This document shows, one piece after another, positions 33,468 to 44,344 of a DNA stretch of 64,000 nucleotides. Made by a program: the position numbers and the translations under genes. This DNA comes from Bettongia penicillata ogilbyi (lineage: Eukaryota > Chordata > Mammalia > Diprotodontia > Potoroidae). Positions within the stretch are counted from its first letter, which is position 1. Each line of letters starts with the position of its first letter. Where the stretch lies: NCBI GenBank assembly GCA_023548195.1, contig JAJHZJ010000028.1, positions 1,072,001 to 1,136,000 on the forward strand, in the 5' to 3' direction. A model generated the notes under the pieces. The model was not told the DNA's origin. It saw nothing but the letters and a program-made list of their open reading frames with translations, and ran no database searches.

Positions 33468-33580
33468 TATCAAATCAAAAGTCTACAATATGCCAGGCAC
33501 TGTGTTAAATTCTGGGAATACAAAGAAAGGAAAAAAGAAAACCTAGCAGTCCCTGACCTCAAGGAGTTCAAATCTAATTT
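33468..33580 (-). repeat. L2 LINE 3' end, antisense
   Basis: 'acaatatgccaggcactgtg', 'aattctgggaatacaaagaa' and 'cctgacctcaaggagttcaa' are the reverse-complemented L2 terminus. Confidence 0.78.
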
Positions 33581-33827
33581 GTCTCTTCTCTGTTCACATT
33601 ACCTGATGTAGGGGTGGAAATTCCAATTCTTACATATGGTTATCAACACTGTTGGTTATACGTTCAATAAAACAAAAAAACCATGAAAATACCAGTCAAA
33701 GAATGTAGAGAACCTCTTATAAGTGGTAGTAATTCACCTTTTACTAACCAGGTTCATTGAATAGCCTATAAATAATGGCCATATGTGATGTTAGTTGCTA
33801 TCATTCAGGATTTTAACTTCCTACCCA

Positions 33828-34075
33828 AAGGATGTTCTGGAGCCACTTCTAATCATCTGCTTAGCGCTCATAAAATTTTCTATGACAACATTTTTATGCC
33901 TCAAACATTGGCAAACACTCCAAACCAGGACTTCATTTATTGTTTTATTGGTTATCTAGACTTAAGAAAATGATGGATGAAATGTTAACAATTTTGATTA
34001 AATTTAAAAGTGTTTTGTGCATACATTTTTGTTTTTCAGAAAGATGGCTATTGAACATTTACCACTGCACCCTTG
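33828..34075. repeat. Unassigned dispersed repeat, copy 2
   Basis: Aligns with 17990-18235 over about 235 bp in the same orientation, including GAGCC near the start, 'tattgtttt', 'cttaagaaa', 'gattaa' and 'aacatttacca'. It resembles no SINE or LINE recognised elsewhere in the window. Confidence 0.65.
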
Positions 34076-34157
34076 CGCCACTCCCACCACATTCTGAAAA
34101 AAATGACAGATCACTGATTATAACAAGTTAAGGCATTTTATCCATCAAATGGAACAG

Positions 34158-34345
34158 AGACCATAGAATAATTTATTTAGAACTGGAAAGGCCCTTAGAA
34201 TCCCTGCATTTTACAAACGAAGAAGCAGAGACCAGGAGAGGTTAGGCAAATTGCACAAAATAACATTGATTACAAATGGCAGAGTCAGAATTCAAACCCA
34301 GATCCTTTGTTGTCAAATTCAGCACTTTTTCCACTATACTGAAGG
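34158..34345 (-). repeat. CORE-SINE, antisense
   Basis: 'atttagaactggaaaggccc', 'gcagagaccaggagaggtta', 'gcagagtcagaattcaaacc' and 'cagatcctttgttgtcaaat' follow antisense order. Confidence 0.75.
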
Positions 34346-35717
34346 AAACAGAAGGAATAAATTCTTTCAGACAATAGAGTTGAATCCATTATATCAAATG
34401 GATTATACATTCAATTCTAAATATGGGAATGATCATTTGATAAGAAATATATAACAGATTATGTAGCTTTGACTTTCTGATGAGAAAACAAAACAGAAAA
34501 AAATTCAGCTACTGAGACATTTCACCTCTATAATTAAGTTTAAAAGTCTTGACATATCGGATAGCCTCAGAATGACATAGTAGATATCCTCAGAAGAAAT
34601 AAGACTATTACAATTTCCATTTCCTGTGCATAATAGCTATGTGTCTAGCTACCAAGCAAGTTTCTTCACCCATCAGTTCCCCAGGCACTCTAAGATTAAG
34701 TTTCAAAGAACTTTATTAATGATCAGCATTAGCAGAAGGAGGTTCCTCACCAAAGATTCCCTTTACCAATGAAGTCAGTTTCAGTCCAAAACAAACAAAC
34801 AAAAAATTAAATGAAAATAGGAGTTTACTGTAGGTATCCTTGGATAAAGGGCATCAGGCTACACAATGAACAATATCTCCTATTGTATTTTTGCAAAGAA
34901 CACAGAAACCCTATTCACTAGATGGTTCTCAAATTGACAGAGGTCATAACATTGAATCCTTACTCAGGGAAGGCATTTCTGCCAGGTACTGAGATAATGG
35001 AGGTCTAGGTAATTTGCTTTCTGATAGTATAAGAATGCAAAGATAGGACCTGGAGCATCTAGGTAAATGGATAGTTAACACGCCCATTAGAGAGTCTATC
35101 TCAAATATCAGGTTTCTTAAATGAGATTTGAACAGGTGCTAGATCTCATTCAATTCACAATCAGCTCCTCTAGCAACTGCCTGCAATGCAAATATTCTTT
35201 GTTGTTGATTAAAGTAATAGTAATAAACTTTAGATATCATATGTGACAAAGCAAAGTTAATAATCTCTCCTGGAAATGTAAGAGTCAGATTTGTATTCTT
35301 GCCCAGGAAGTGTCAAAGAATCCCTCCCTTGCTTGATGCTGCTCTCTGTGGTAATGAGAGGGAAAGCTTCAAGCTGTAGCTTTATTGGGCACATGATGAG
35401 TCAGCAGAGCCCAGAGTCAGATATCATCCATCACAAGCTCATTTGTGTTGTGACTTTAGAAGGCTAGATTACATTCCAGCCCTTTTCCCACTGACCATGG
35501 ACAAACAAGACAAAAAAGTCCTAGACCTGGGACTGCTACTCTCCTGGAAAAGATGGGTTCAAGACCCTGGTATCCAAATACTCCAGAGAGAAAATCTAGG
35601 GAGTTGCACCAATTAACACAAAGGGTGTATAGAAATGGAACATCAATGACATTTTAAGATCACAAGTTTCCCCACTTTTAAATCTCTTCTCAATATGTGT
35701 CTAGCTCTTTTTTAAAT
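34346..35717. other. No repeat recognised; repeat-poor
   Basis: About 1.4 kb of single-copy-looking sequence. A perfect NF-E2/MAF-type core lies at 35397-35406. Confidence 0.45.
35397..35406. promoter_or_regulatory. Possible NF-E2/MAF recognition element
   Basis: TGAGTCAGCA joins an AP-1 core (TGAGTCA) to a MAF half-site (GC). In bare sequence such a 10-mer is expected now and then by chance; its only support is the repeat-poor setting. Confidence 0.2.
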
Positions 35718-35870
35718 GAATGAATGAATGAAACATGTATTAAATGTTTACTATGTACAAACATTGTGCAAAACACTGGGGATGTAAATAGAAAATTAAC
35801 AATCTCTGCTCTCAAGGAGTTCACATTCTTGTTGGGGAAAGATAACACATATGGAAGGTTTCAGCTACAT
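35718..35870 (-). repeat. L2 LINE 3' end, antisense
   Basis: 'gaatgaatgaatgaaacatg', 'aaacactggggatgtaaata' and 'gctctcaaggagttcacatt' are the antisense L2 terminus. Confidence 0.75.
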
Positions 35871-36339
35871 GGAGGATGAAAAGGTCTCATGATCCTTAGG
35901 GTGTTGGCTAAGCAGTTGTTAATGCCCCTTCTTTAATGTCATTTCCACTGATAAAATCATTAGTTTCTGGTGTTAAACCATTTGAAAAGTGGCAAGAATT
36001 TACTCTTCTGGGTCTTTAACAGCTTTGGCAATAGCATCTGCAGAATCCAGTCCTTCCTAGATATATACAAGTCAGGAGCAATCACTACATTCAGAAGCTA
36101 TAAAGCGTTCATCACACAAATATCCTAATTAGAATCGTTGGAATGATTCATAATCTAAGTATCTAAGTAGTTGACATTTTTCTTATCCTATGACTACCAA
36201 AGTAGTCTGCTTTCTTAATCCCTGTGATTCAGAACTAGTTCTTGCTTAGATGAACATTATTTTCCCCCATTGCCTCTCTCTACATATCTATTGACATTTA
36301 CCTCAGCCCTACCCCAATCCCCAAGTACCTTTGCTCACC
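35871..36339. other. No feature recognised
   Basis: No readable repeat. Confidence 0.45.
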
Positions 36340-36401
36340 TTATCCTCTGCCATCTCTAAGATGATCAGTGACCTATCAATTACCAAGTCCAGGGTCTGCT
36401 G
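36340..36401 (+). repeat. L2 LINE ORF2 fragment, left part
   Basis: 'gatcagtgacctatcaatta' and CCAAGTCC match the L2 segment just upstream of RT motif A (the 'vTnDLLiAKS' region). It is interrupted by a SINE and resumes at 36639. Confidence 0.6.
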
Positions 36402-36638
36402 GGACAGCTAGATGGTACAGTGGATAGAGCGCCAGGCATGGAGTCAGGAGTCTTGTGTCCCTGAGTTCAAATCTGGCTTCAGACACTTACTAGATGCTAA
36501 GCAAGTCACTTAACCCTGTTTGCCTCAGTTTCTTCATTTGTAGATTGAGCTAGAGAAGAAAATGGCAAACAACTCCAGTATCTTTGCCCCAAGTGGAGTC
36601 ACAAAGAGTCATAGATGACTGAAAAATGACAGCAATAA
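36402..36638 (+). mobile_element. RTE-tailed tRNA SINE inserted in L2 ORF2
   Basis: 'acagctagatggtacagtgg', 'gccaggcatggagtcaggag', 'agtcacttaaccctgtttgc', 'aatggcaaacaactccagta' and tail 'gtggagtcacaaagagtcat' span the element. Confidence 0.92.
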
Positions 36639-36905
36639 ACACCAATATTTTCTCCTTGGTCCTCATCTGACTTAAACTTTTGGAAGAGTTGGACCTCTTC
36701 TTGACTCTCTGCCCTCCATCAATCTGTTTTTCACCGCAATCTTCTGATTCTCCTCCTACTACATTGAACATTCCTTAGTCCTCTTTGCTGGTTCCTCTTC
36801 CTGTTTTCATTTCCTATATATAACCTCCATCAGGACTCTTTTATTATCCCCCTTATGTGAACTATCTTGGAGATCCCATCTATCTCTATATCTTTATTTA
36901 TCACC
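36639..36905 (+). repeat. L2 LINE ORF2 fragment, right part
   Basis: 'ctccttggtcctcatctgac' (motif A side), 'agtcctctttgctggttcct' and 'tcttggagatcccatctatc' follow the L2 reverse-transcriptase coding order. The reading frame is broken. Confidence 0.6.
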
Positions 36906-36919
36906 TTTAAGTTTATTTA

Positions 36920-37410
36920 ATCCAATTCAGTTCAACTTGTAGTTATCCAATACCTACTCTTTGCCTGTCATCAAGATAGGGACTGGAAATATAGAGATAA
37001 AGGAAGCAGTACCTGCCTTCAACAGGCTTTCATTCTCTATGAAACAAAATATGAAGAATAGTATATGCAAAATATTTTTAGAGGGTATGCAATGTCAGGA
37101 GGAAAAGCATATAAATAATAAATAAATAAATATAAATAATGGGAGAGGTGAGAGAAGAGAAAATTAGGGAAAAAAAATTCCTATAGGAAGGAGCACATGA
37201 GCCACAATTTTAAAAAATCTAGGGAACTGAGAAGGCAGAAGTGAGAAGGGAGAGTATCCCAAGTGAAAGGGGAAAAGTGAATAAGCCAGTATGACTGGAA
37301 TATAGAGTATGTGAGCAGGAATAATACATAATTAAGCCTGTAAAAAGAGATTGAAAGGTTGATTGTGGATTGTAGATGCCTTAGAAAGGAAACTGGATTT
37401 TATTTATCTT
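36920..37410 (-). repeat. L2 LINE, antisense
   Basis: 'tgtagttatccaatacctac', 'atagggactggaaatataga', 'ctgccttcaacaggctttca' and 'gaaaggaaactggattttat' follow the reverse complement of the L2 3' half. Confidence 0.65.
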
Positions 37411-37592
37411 AAAGAAAAATTTTGTTAATTTTTTGGCATCATGGGCCCTTTTGGAAGTCTGGTGAAACCTATGGATCCCTTCTAAAATATATAAAATAAA
37501 ACAAAGAAAAGCAATTATATTGAAATATATATATTTCTGATCCAAATTCATGGACCCCCCCTTAAAATTTATCTGTCCTAGTGAATTTCTAA
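37411..37592. repeat. About 180-bp insert within L2, unassigned
   Basis: 'tcatgggcccttttggaagt', 'ctggtgaaacctatggatcc' and, at the far end, 'aattcatggacccc' resemble a short mammalian dispersed repeat that I recall but cannot name securely. The L2 sequence resumes after it. Confidence 0.4.
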
Positions 37593-37863
37593 GTATAAAT
37601 CCTTGGACAGAGGAATGGCATGGTCACATTGTACTATAGGTGAATTTGGTAGCTGTATAAAGAATGAATTGGCAGGGAGTCTGATTAAGAGACTATTGCA
37701 GTAGTCCAAGGAAGAAGAGATATGAGACAGAAATAGAGTAGTTGTGGTGTGAATGGAAAGGAAAAGATAGGAGAAATGATGTGAATATAAAATTCACAGG
37801 ACCTGGCAACCGATAGTACATAAGGAGTGAAAAAGAATGAAGTGTACCCAGGATTATTCTAAA
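37593..37863 (-). repeat. L2 LINE, antisense, continued
   Basis: 'gaatggcatggtcacattgt', 'gactattgcagtagtccaag' and 'gaagagatatgagacagaaa' are the reverse complement of the L2 ORF2 C-terminal region. HAL1 copy A is inserted at its end. Confidence 0.7.
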
Positions 37864-37871
37864 GTTACAAA
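37864..37871. repeat. Candidate target-site duplication, left of HAL1 A
   Basis: GTTACAAA occurs here and again at 40444-40451, just outside the two ends of HAL1 copy A. Only 8 bp, so chance is possible. Confidence 0.5.
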
Positions 37872-38501
37872 CCAAGGGGCAGAGATAAGACGGCAGAGTA
37901 GAAAGATACATATACTCTAGCACTTCCCCCACGGTCCACAAAATGTCTGTAAAAAATGACTCTCAACAAATTCGAGAGCAGCAGAAGACACAGAACAACA
38001 GAGAGAAAGAGGTTTCCAGCCAAAGATAACCTGGAAGACTGACAGGAAAGGTCTATCTCATGGGACATTGACCAAAGCAGAGCCCAGCCCTGGCCACACT
38101 GCACTGGGAGGAACAGGACCTGAACAGTCCTCCAGGACAGAGTTCCCAGCAAGGAGGATCCCAGATCCCTCAACCCACAAGCAACAAAGAAAGCACCAAA
38201 GGTCAGTGTGGGCAGGCTTTCCTAGAAGAACAATAAGGGAACAGGGTTCCTGACAGCAGCAACAGCAGCAGCAGACCGCAGGCATTTACAGTGGCCAGGA
38301 AGCAACCTGGGCCCATTGTCTAGGCAGCTCAGTTTAAAGGCTCTGGTGGTAGGGAGCAGCTGATCTAAACTTCAGTCATCAGTGATGCCCCTACCCCCAT
38401 GCAAAGCCCCTGGGGAATTGAGCAGCTGAGTCTGATCTCAGCCGTAAATAGATACCATCCTCTTGACAAAGGATTTGGAAGTCAAGTAATTGGCTGGAAA
38501 A

Positions 38502-39524
38502 ATGCCCAAAAAAGGGAAAAAAATTAAGACCATAGAAGGTTACTTTCTTGGTGAACAGGTGTCTCCTCCCATCCTTTCAGGTGAGGAAGAATAAGGTATA
38601 CTGTCAAAGGAAGTCAAGGCCCCCTGCCTCCAGGGCCTCTAAAGGGAACTTAAATTAAGCTCAGACAATAGAAGAGCTAAAAAAGTGAGTTAGCAGCTTG
38701 CTAGAGGAGAACCAAAAAAATGCTGAGAAAAATAACACTTTTAAAAAGAGGCTAACTCAATTGGAAAAAGAGGTCCAAAAAGTCAATGAGGAGAAGGAGG
38801 CTTTAAAAAGGATAATTAGCTAAATGGAGGAGAGGGTTCAAAACCTCACTGAACAAAATAGTTCTTTAAAAGAGAAAATTCAGCTCAGGGAAGCTAATGA
38901 CTATGACATAAACCAGGCAGTTAAAAAACAAAACCAAAGTTTAAAAAAAAAAGAAGAAAATTTAAAACATCTCATTGGAAAAACAACTGACCTGGAAAAT
39001 AGATCCAGGAGAAACAATTTAAAAATTATGGGACTACCTGAAAGCCATGATAAAAAAAAAGCCTAGACATTATCTTCCATGAAATTATCAAGGAAAACTG
39101 TCCTAATATTCTGGAACCAGAGGACAAAATAAATATTGAAAGTATCCACCAATCACCTCCTGAAAGAGACATGAAAAGAAAAACTAGGAATACTGTGGCC
39201 AAATTTCAGAGTTCCCAGGTCAAGTAGAAAATATTGCAAGCAGCCAAGAAGAAACAATTAGAGTACTGTGGAAATACAATCAGGATAACACAGGATCTGG
39301 CAGCTTCAACATTAAAGGATAGAAGGGCTTGGAATAGGATATTCCAGAAGTCAAAGGAACTGGGATTGAAACCAAGAATCACCTACCCAGAAAAACTAAG
39401 TGTACTATTTCAAGGGAATAAATGGTCATTCAATGATATGGAAGACTTTCAAGCATTCATGATGAAAAGACCAGAACTGTGGAAAAAATTTGACTTTCAA
39501 ACACAAGAATCAAGAAAAGCATGA
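38502..39524 (+). pseudogene. HAL1 copy A ORF1 (L1 ORF1p-like), broken
   Basis: L1 ORF1 proteins are RNA-binding chaperones that form trimers through a coiled coil and coat their own transcript. The start MPKKGKKIK fits the family. The coiled-coil region follows (Lys/Glu-rich, about 38670-38960), then a LENRSRRNNLKIMGLPES block (RRM start) and, in another frame (39234-39524), QLEYCGNTIRITQDLAASTL and LGLKPRITYPEKLSVLFQG from the C-terminal domain. In-frame stops near 38596 and at 38821, plus frameshifts, interrupt it, so no intact protein is possible. Compared with copy B it lacks about 84 nt of coiled coil but keeps 24 nt that B has lost. Confidence 0.85.
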
Positions 39525-39650
39525 AAAGGTAAATAGGAAAGAGAAATCATAAAAGACTTTCCAAAGCTGAACTGTTTATATTCCTACATGGAAAGAAAAT
39601 ATTTTAACTCTTGAGACTTTTCTCAGCATTTGGGCAGGTGGAGGGATTAT

Positions 39651-39675
<25 letters not shown>
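39651..39675. repeat. (AC)n inside HAL1 A
   Basis: A CA run in the 3' region. Copy B carries a (TG)n, antisense, at the matching place (59522-59558). Confidence 0.9.
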
Positions 39676-39682
<7 letters not shown>

Positions 39683-40443
39683 GGTTGTGTTGAATCACAA
39701 GAGATGATATCCACAAAAGAACCAAAAATAAAATAAAAATTAAAGGGTGAGGGAGGAAAATACTGGGAGGAGAAAGGGAGAAATGGAATGGCGCAGACTC
39801 TCATAAAGGAGATAAAAATCTTGTTCAATGGAGGAGAAAAGGGAGAAGGGGAGAGGGGAAAAGTGAAGCCACTTTCTCCACATATGACTTAGGAGGGAAT
39901 AACATGTTCGCTAAATTTGGTATGAAAATCTATCTTACACTACAGGAAAGTAGGGGAGGAGGCAACAAGTGGGGTGAGGAGAATGATAGAAGGGAGGGCA
40001 CATGGGAGAAGGGAGTAACTAGAAATAATCGCTTTTGGGAAGGGATAAGGGTCAAATGAGAGAATAAAAAAACAAGGGGGGATAGAGGACAATATAGTTA
40101 CTATTACACAACATGATTATTATGGAAGTCTTTCACAAAATTACACATATTTAGTCTGTATTGAATTGCTTACCTTTTCAGTGGGGATGGGTAGGGAGAG
40201 AGGGAGGGAGAAAAGTTGGAATTCAAAGTATTAGAAAGAATGTTGAGAATTATTATTGAATATAACCAGAAACACAGGTAATAGAGTATAGAAATTTATC
40301 TTGCCCTACAAGAAAAGAGAAAAGATGGGGAAAAGGAAAGGTGGGGTGTGATAGAAGGGAGGGTATATTGAGGGAAGGGGTAATCAGAATGCAAGGTATT
40401 AGGGGGTGGGGAGAGGGGAAAGATGGGGAGAAAAATTGGATAT

Positions 40444-40451
40444 GTTACAAA
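40444..40451. repeat. Candidate target-site duplication, right of HAL1 A
   Basis: Second GTTACAAA, paired with 37864-37871. Confidence 0.5.
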
Positions 40452-41639
40452 GTGATGTAAAAGCAATTAGTATTAAAACAATTGACTGAATTAATTACTG
40501 AGACTAAATCAGCGACATCTTTAGTTTGGGGAAAAGAATTTTAGTCTGTTTCCTAGAGGCAGGTAATCTCAGATAAAATTTGGCATTGATGGAAAAGTTA
40601 AGGTTTTAATGGTAAATTTGATTTTATGGTTGCTATTTAATCAGGAACTAGAACATGTATAGAAAGGCATGTAAGCCACTCAAGACTTGCCTCAAAAGAT
40701 GTTCCTTATCCAATGTGAAATTATAGTCATATCTGAAACCTGGTTATTGGAACTTGCTTTTTTAAGACTTTATGGGACTATTAAGTGACTGTTCTTCTGA
40801 GTCTAACTCCAGGTATGGATAGAAAAAAGGTGGTTGAGTTTTCAATCCATGATGCCAATAAGCCTGTGAGATGCTGGTATGAACTGCAAAAGGTGATCTC
40901 ATGGGAAGGGTGGGAGAGCGGCTGTTCAGCCTGGGCTGAGATAGGATTCTCCTGACTCAGTTTCCCCACTGACACCTGGCGGACTTTAAGCCTGACTGAG
41001 TGCAAGGTGACAATCTACTCCTACCTGGAATTGACATGAAGTTGGGGCAATATTGTTTCCCTGCAATGTCCCTACTCATAGTGGCAGTTTCCTATAGTCA
41101 AAAGGTTTGTGAGCTTAATACCAGATCCATTAAATTATAGATTGTTGGTAGGGGAACATCTGAAGTTAAGTCTAAAATTAAGCTATTAGGCTTAGGACTT
41201 TAGACCACCAACAATAAGTTAGGGTCCTTTAATTCTTAGTAATAGTGTGGAGACAATTAGGTCAAGGGCTTGTGAAGTTAGCATACATAGTTATTATTTG
41301 TGTCTCAGTTGGTTAATGTTAAACAAAATTCATTTGTGATCTATATTGTAAAGCTTTAAAAGATGTATCACCTGATCAAAAGTTAGAATTGTTCTATGTG
41401 ATATGAAATGTGTTAAAAATTTAAAAAAAATGTTCCAGGTGGCTGGAAGTATAATAGTGGCCCCAATAAGAATTGGGAATTTAGGGGAAGGAATGAGTTT
41501 AGTGGGGATTCAGGGGAAAGATAGTGAGTTTTGTTCTGTTCATGTCTACATGACATCTAAATAGAAGAGGTCCCAGAAGCACTTAGTGATGTGGGATTGG
41601 ACCTCAGGAGAGAGAGAAGGGCTAGATACGTAGATCTGC
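40452..41639. other. No feature recognised
   Basis: About 1.2 kb of unassigned sequence. The wording at 40900-41060 and 41140-41300 looks like a dispersed element but I cannot match it. Confidence 0.4.
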
Positions 41640-41828
41640 CCCGGCCATTTCCAGTAGTGATGATCTATATCTGGCCACTGGACCCAGATGACTCCAGAGG
41701 AGAAAGTGAAACTGGTGACTTTGCACAGCCCTCCTTCACTTAAATCCAGTTCACTCACAAGTCATGGTATCATCTCCCTGATACCATGGTCTTCCTCAAG
41801 AACGAAGGATAAAACAACAACATAGATT
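41640..41828 (+). repeat. Possible marsupial SINE or LINE tail with 'gaacgaaggayaaa' end
   Basis: 'atctggccactggacccaga', 'aggagaaagtgaaactggtg', 'actttgcacagccctccttc' and a terminus GAACGAAGGATAAAACAACAA resemble a repeat I recall from marsupials, ending in an RTE-style CAACAA tail. It holds a 10-bp inverted repeat at 41763-41788. The family name is uncertain. Confidence 0.45.
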
Positions 41829-41929
41829 GGAGAGCTATCTGCAGAAAAATGATAATTCCATTGACCTAATGAAAACAGAGAGAGAGAGAGAGAGAGAGCT
41901 TCTCAAATCCACATAGAACCATTTTTAAT
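41829..41929. repeat. Short (GA)n at 41877-41898
   Basis: Eleven or so GA units; nothing else in the interval. Confidence 0.7.
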
Positions 41930-42685
41930 CTGATCCCTAAACTTTAAGATTATATTTCCAACTACCTCTTGATTCTATTCACCTGCAAGCCCTGCCAGAG
42001 CTTTATTTATTTAGCTTCAACCATAATTTAAAACTAAATTCCACACCCTCCTCCTTAAACTCACTCCTCCTCAAAAATTCTTTATTTCTGTTGATGACAC
42101 TGTCATCTTCTGTCACATATCATTAACATTTCTTTCTTCTCTACATTCAATTGGTTGTAAAATTCTGTCCATACCATCAAGATAATTTATCTTGCACTAA
42201 TCTTCCTTCTCTATATGTAGACTACATATAAATCCTATATGTAGAATATATATAAAAATTTCTATATGATATGATACAACCCTCATTCAAACCCTTATTA
42301 ATTCTTATAGACAGGTCATCCATTCATGCCCAGAATATATTCCCTGTACTCAACTGCCTGTTGAAATTCATACCTTTATTCAAGACCCAGCCCTAGGATC
42401 AAACCTTCTAAAAAGTCTTCCCTAATTTTTGACCCTCCTACTCAAGTCTTCCCCTTAAATTTTCTTAAAACACACTGTCTTTATTATATATCACCATTTT
42501 CACTCATCATGCTCAAGTTTGTTTGTTTTTATACATATTTCATCCTCTTTCTATTAGAATGCAAGCTCCTGTAGGATAGACATGATAGAGATTATGTTGT
42601 TTTTTGTCTCCGTGCATCAAAAATCTAGGAAATTGCTTTTTATATAGTAATTACTTGATAAACATTGGTGGAAATTCAATGGAAA
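41930..42685 (+). repeat. L2 LINE ORF2 end and 3' UTR, sense
   Basis: 'ttattcaagacccagcccta', 'aaaaagtcttccctaatttt', 'attagaatgcaagctcctgt' and a decayed terminus near 'ttgataaacattggtgg' follow the L2 end. The part before 42290 is weaker ('tttctgttgatgacactgtc'). Confidence 0.7.
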
Positions 42686-44344
42686 AAGCTACATGAGTAA
42701 TCCGCCACAGTGAGGCTACATGCTCTCTCTGGCTCCTACAGAACAAGAACAGTTGCTCTTATAATCATTAGTTTCTGAAAAATGTGATGCTATTTTATAA
42801 AAGTAATTTTTTTAATAATTAGTGCCATGAAAAGTTTGGAAGCAGATAAGGTAGGATAGTTAGATATGCTTCAATTAGCCTGAACATGGGTTTAACCCTT
42901 CTGTTATTCACCATACTGTTACATTTTGGAAGGGTTATGGCCCTTTGTCTCATGTGCCTGAGATTTTTGGGGAGGCATCAATTCCACAGCTGCATCAGAA
43001 GTAAGAACGTGGCTTCCTTCTGCTATAGGACTCCCAGGTCCATTCCCAGTGCATAGAAGAGATGGTACCCTGCCTTTGACAACCACACTGTCCAAAATAC
43101 TAACAAGTAGAAGGCTGGGACCCTTTGACACAGATTCACATAAAGACTCACCTTTAGATGAAACTACATTTTTTTAAATTTGGAATTTTCTGAAAGTCTA
43201 ATGATTTATTGGGATACAAAAGATCTATACCATATAGCATGAAAAAAAAAACTATGTCAAACTTGGTATTAGTACAGTCCCTCTGGATTCTATGGTTTCC
43301 ATGGTCTTTTTTGTACTTTTTCACTTTAATTTACATTTTTAAATTGTTTTGTTGATTTTATATCATTATCACTCCCCAGTAGCAGCAACAATCATAAAAA
43401 ATCCCTTGCCATATAGCACAAATTGACAGAGTGGCCATGTCTACATATGCCTAGTTTTATAGTGCATGTAATTTAAAACTACACTCAGCCTACCAAGATA
43501 GCTTAACTGGAAAGTATACCCTTAAATACTAAACTACTTAATAGCTAAACTATTTAAATTATTGAATAAAGTTCTTTAGGATTAACTATTCAAAAGTTGA
43601 TGAATGCTCCCCAAATACAACTTTATTTGGGGCTTAATTAATTGTTTATGGAAATAGCTTACCAGCAATTTCTTTGATTCAAAACTCATTACTCATCAAA
43701 ACCTAAGTTTTATTGGAACGGTAAGTTTGTGGCCAAGAACCGAGGAATGTGTTTGCTTAAAAAATTGCCAATATAATTTAAAGTGTGGTGTGTTGGGGGT
43801 CTTTTTTTTCATGAAAAGGAAGAAAGGTTAAAACTCCTATTTGCAGGTGACATTAAATAAAGACACAGAGCACTTCATAGTGTCCTCAGTGACACTATAC
43901 CAAAGAGCAATAATAAGAACAATTTCTCTTACATCTCCTTAATGTTAATAATTAATAATCTAATTAATTCCTCAATGAATTCACTAAAGTGAATTGTTTG
44001 AGAATTTGCCGAAAGTATCTAGTCTGGGATAACCAAGTGGATTTTTTTAAAATGATTGCTGTATTTTTTTAATGTACCATTCTAGATTCAAAAACTTTAG
44101 AATATTCATAAGCTACTAACATACATGAGAAGGCACATGAGAATTCATAAGCTTCCATGGTGTTCAATGATTATACCCATGGATTCTTTAGGTTCTCTAG
44201 GTCTTTTTTATTTATTTCCCCTCTTCCCTCTATTATTGATCTACTTAAATCTAGAGAGCTAGTGTAGTTTAATCATTCTTCATCAGTCACCAATTTTTTT
44301 CTTTCAGGATAGAATAAGGGTTTTGAGAAGTACTTAACAGTAAT
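42686..44344. other. No feature recognised; AT-rich
   Basis: About 1.65 kb with no readable repeats. Confidence 0.45.

Larger units (their letters stand above)
37872..40443 (+). mobile_element. HAL1 (ORF1-only L1 derivative), copy A
   Basis: About 2.57 kb. It starts with an L1-type 5' end (GGGGCAGAGATAAGACGGCAG), has a 5' UTR of about 630 bp, an ORF1 (38502-39524) and then about 920 bp of A/G-rich 3' region with a CA run and no trace of ORF2 (no endonuclease or reverse-transcriptase motif). Copy B at 58691-61550 has the same order, so the lack of ORF2 is a property of the family, as known for HAL1 elements of mammals. It must use reverse transcriptase from an L1. Copy A stops about 70 bp short of the copy B terminus and has no poly(A) tail. 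Confidence 0.85.

Noticed and set aside
37865..38285. Overlapping minus-strand frames of 75-102 codons
   Set aside because: They are the antisense of the HAL1 A 5' UTR. The matching frames on the plus strand at 61240-61506 in HAL1 B are the same artefact.
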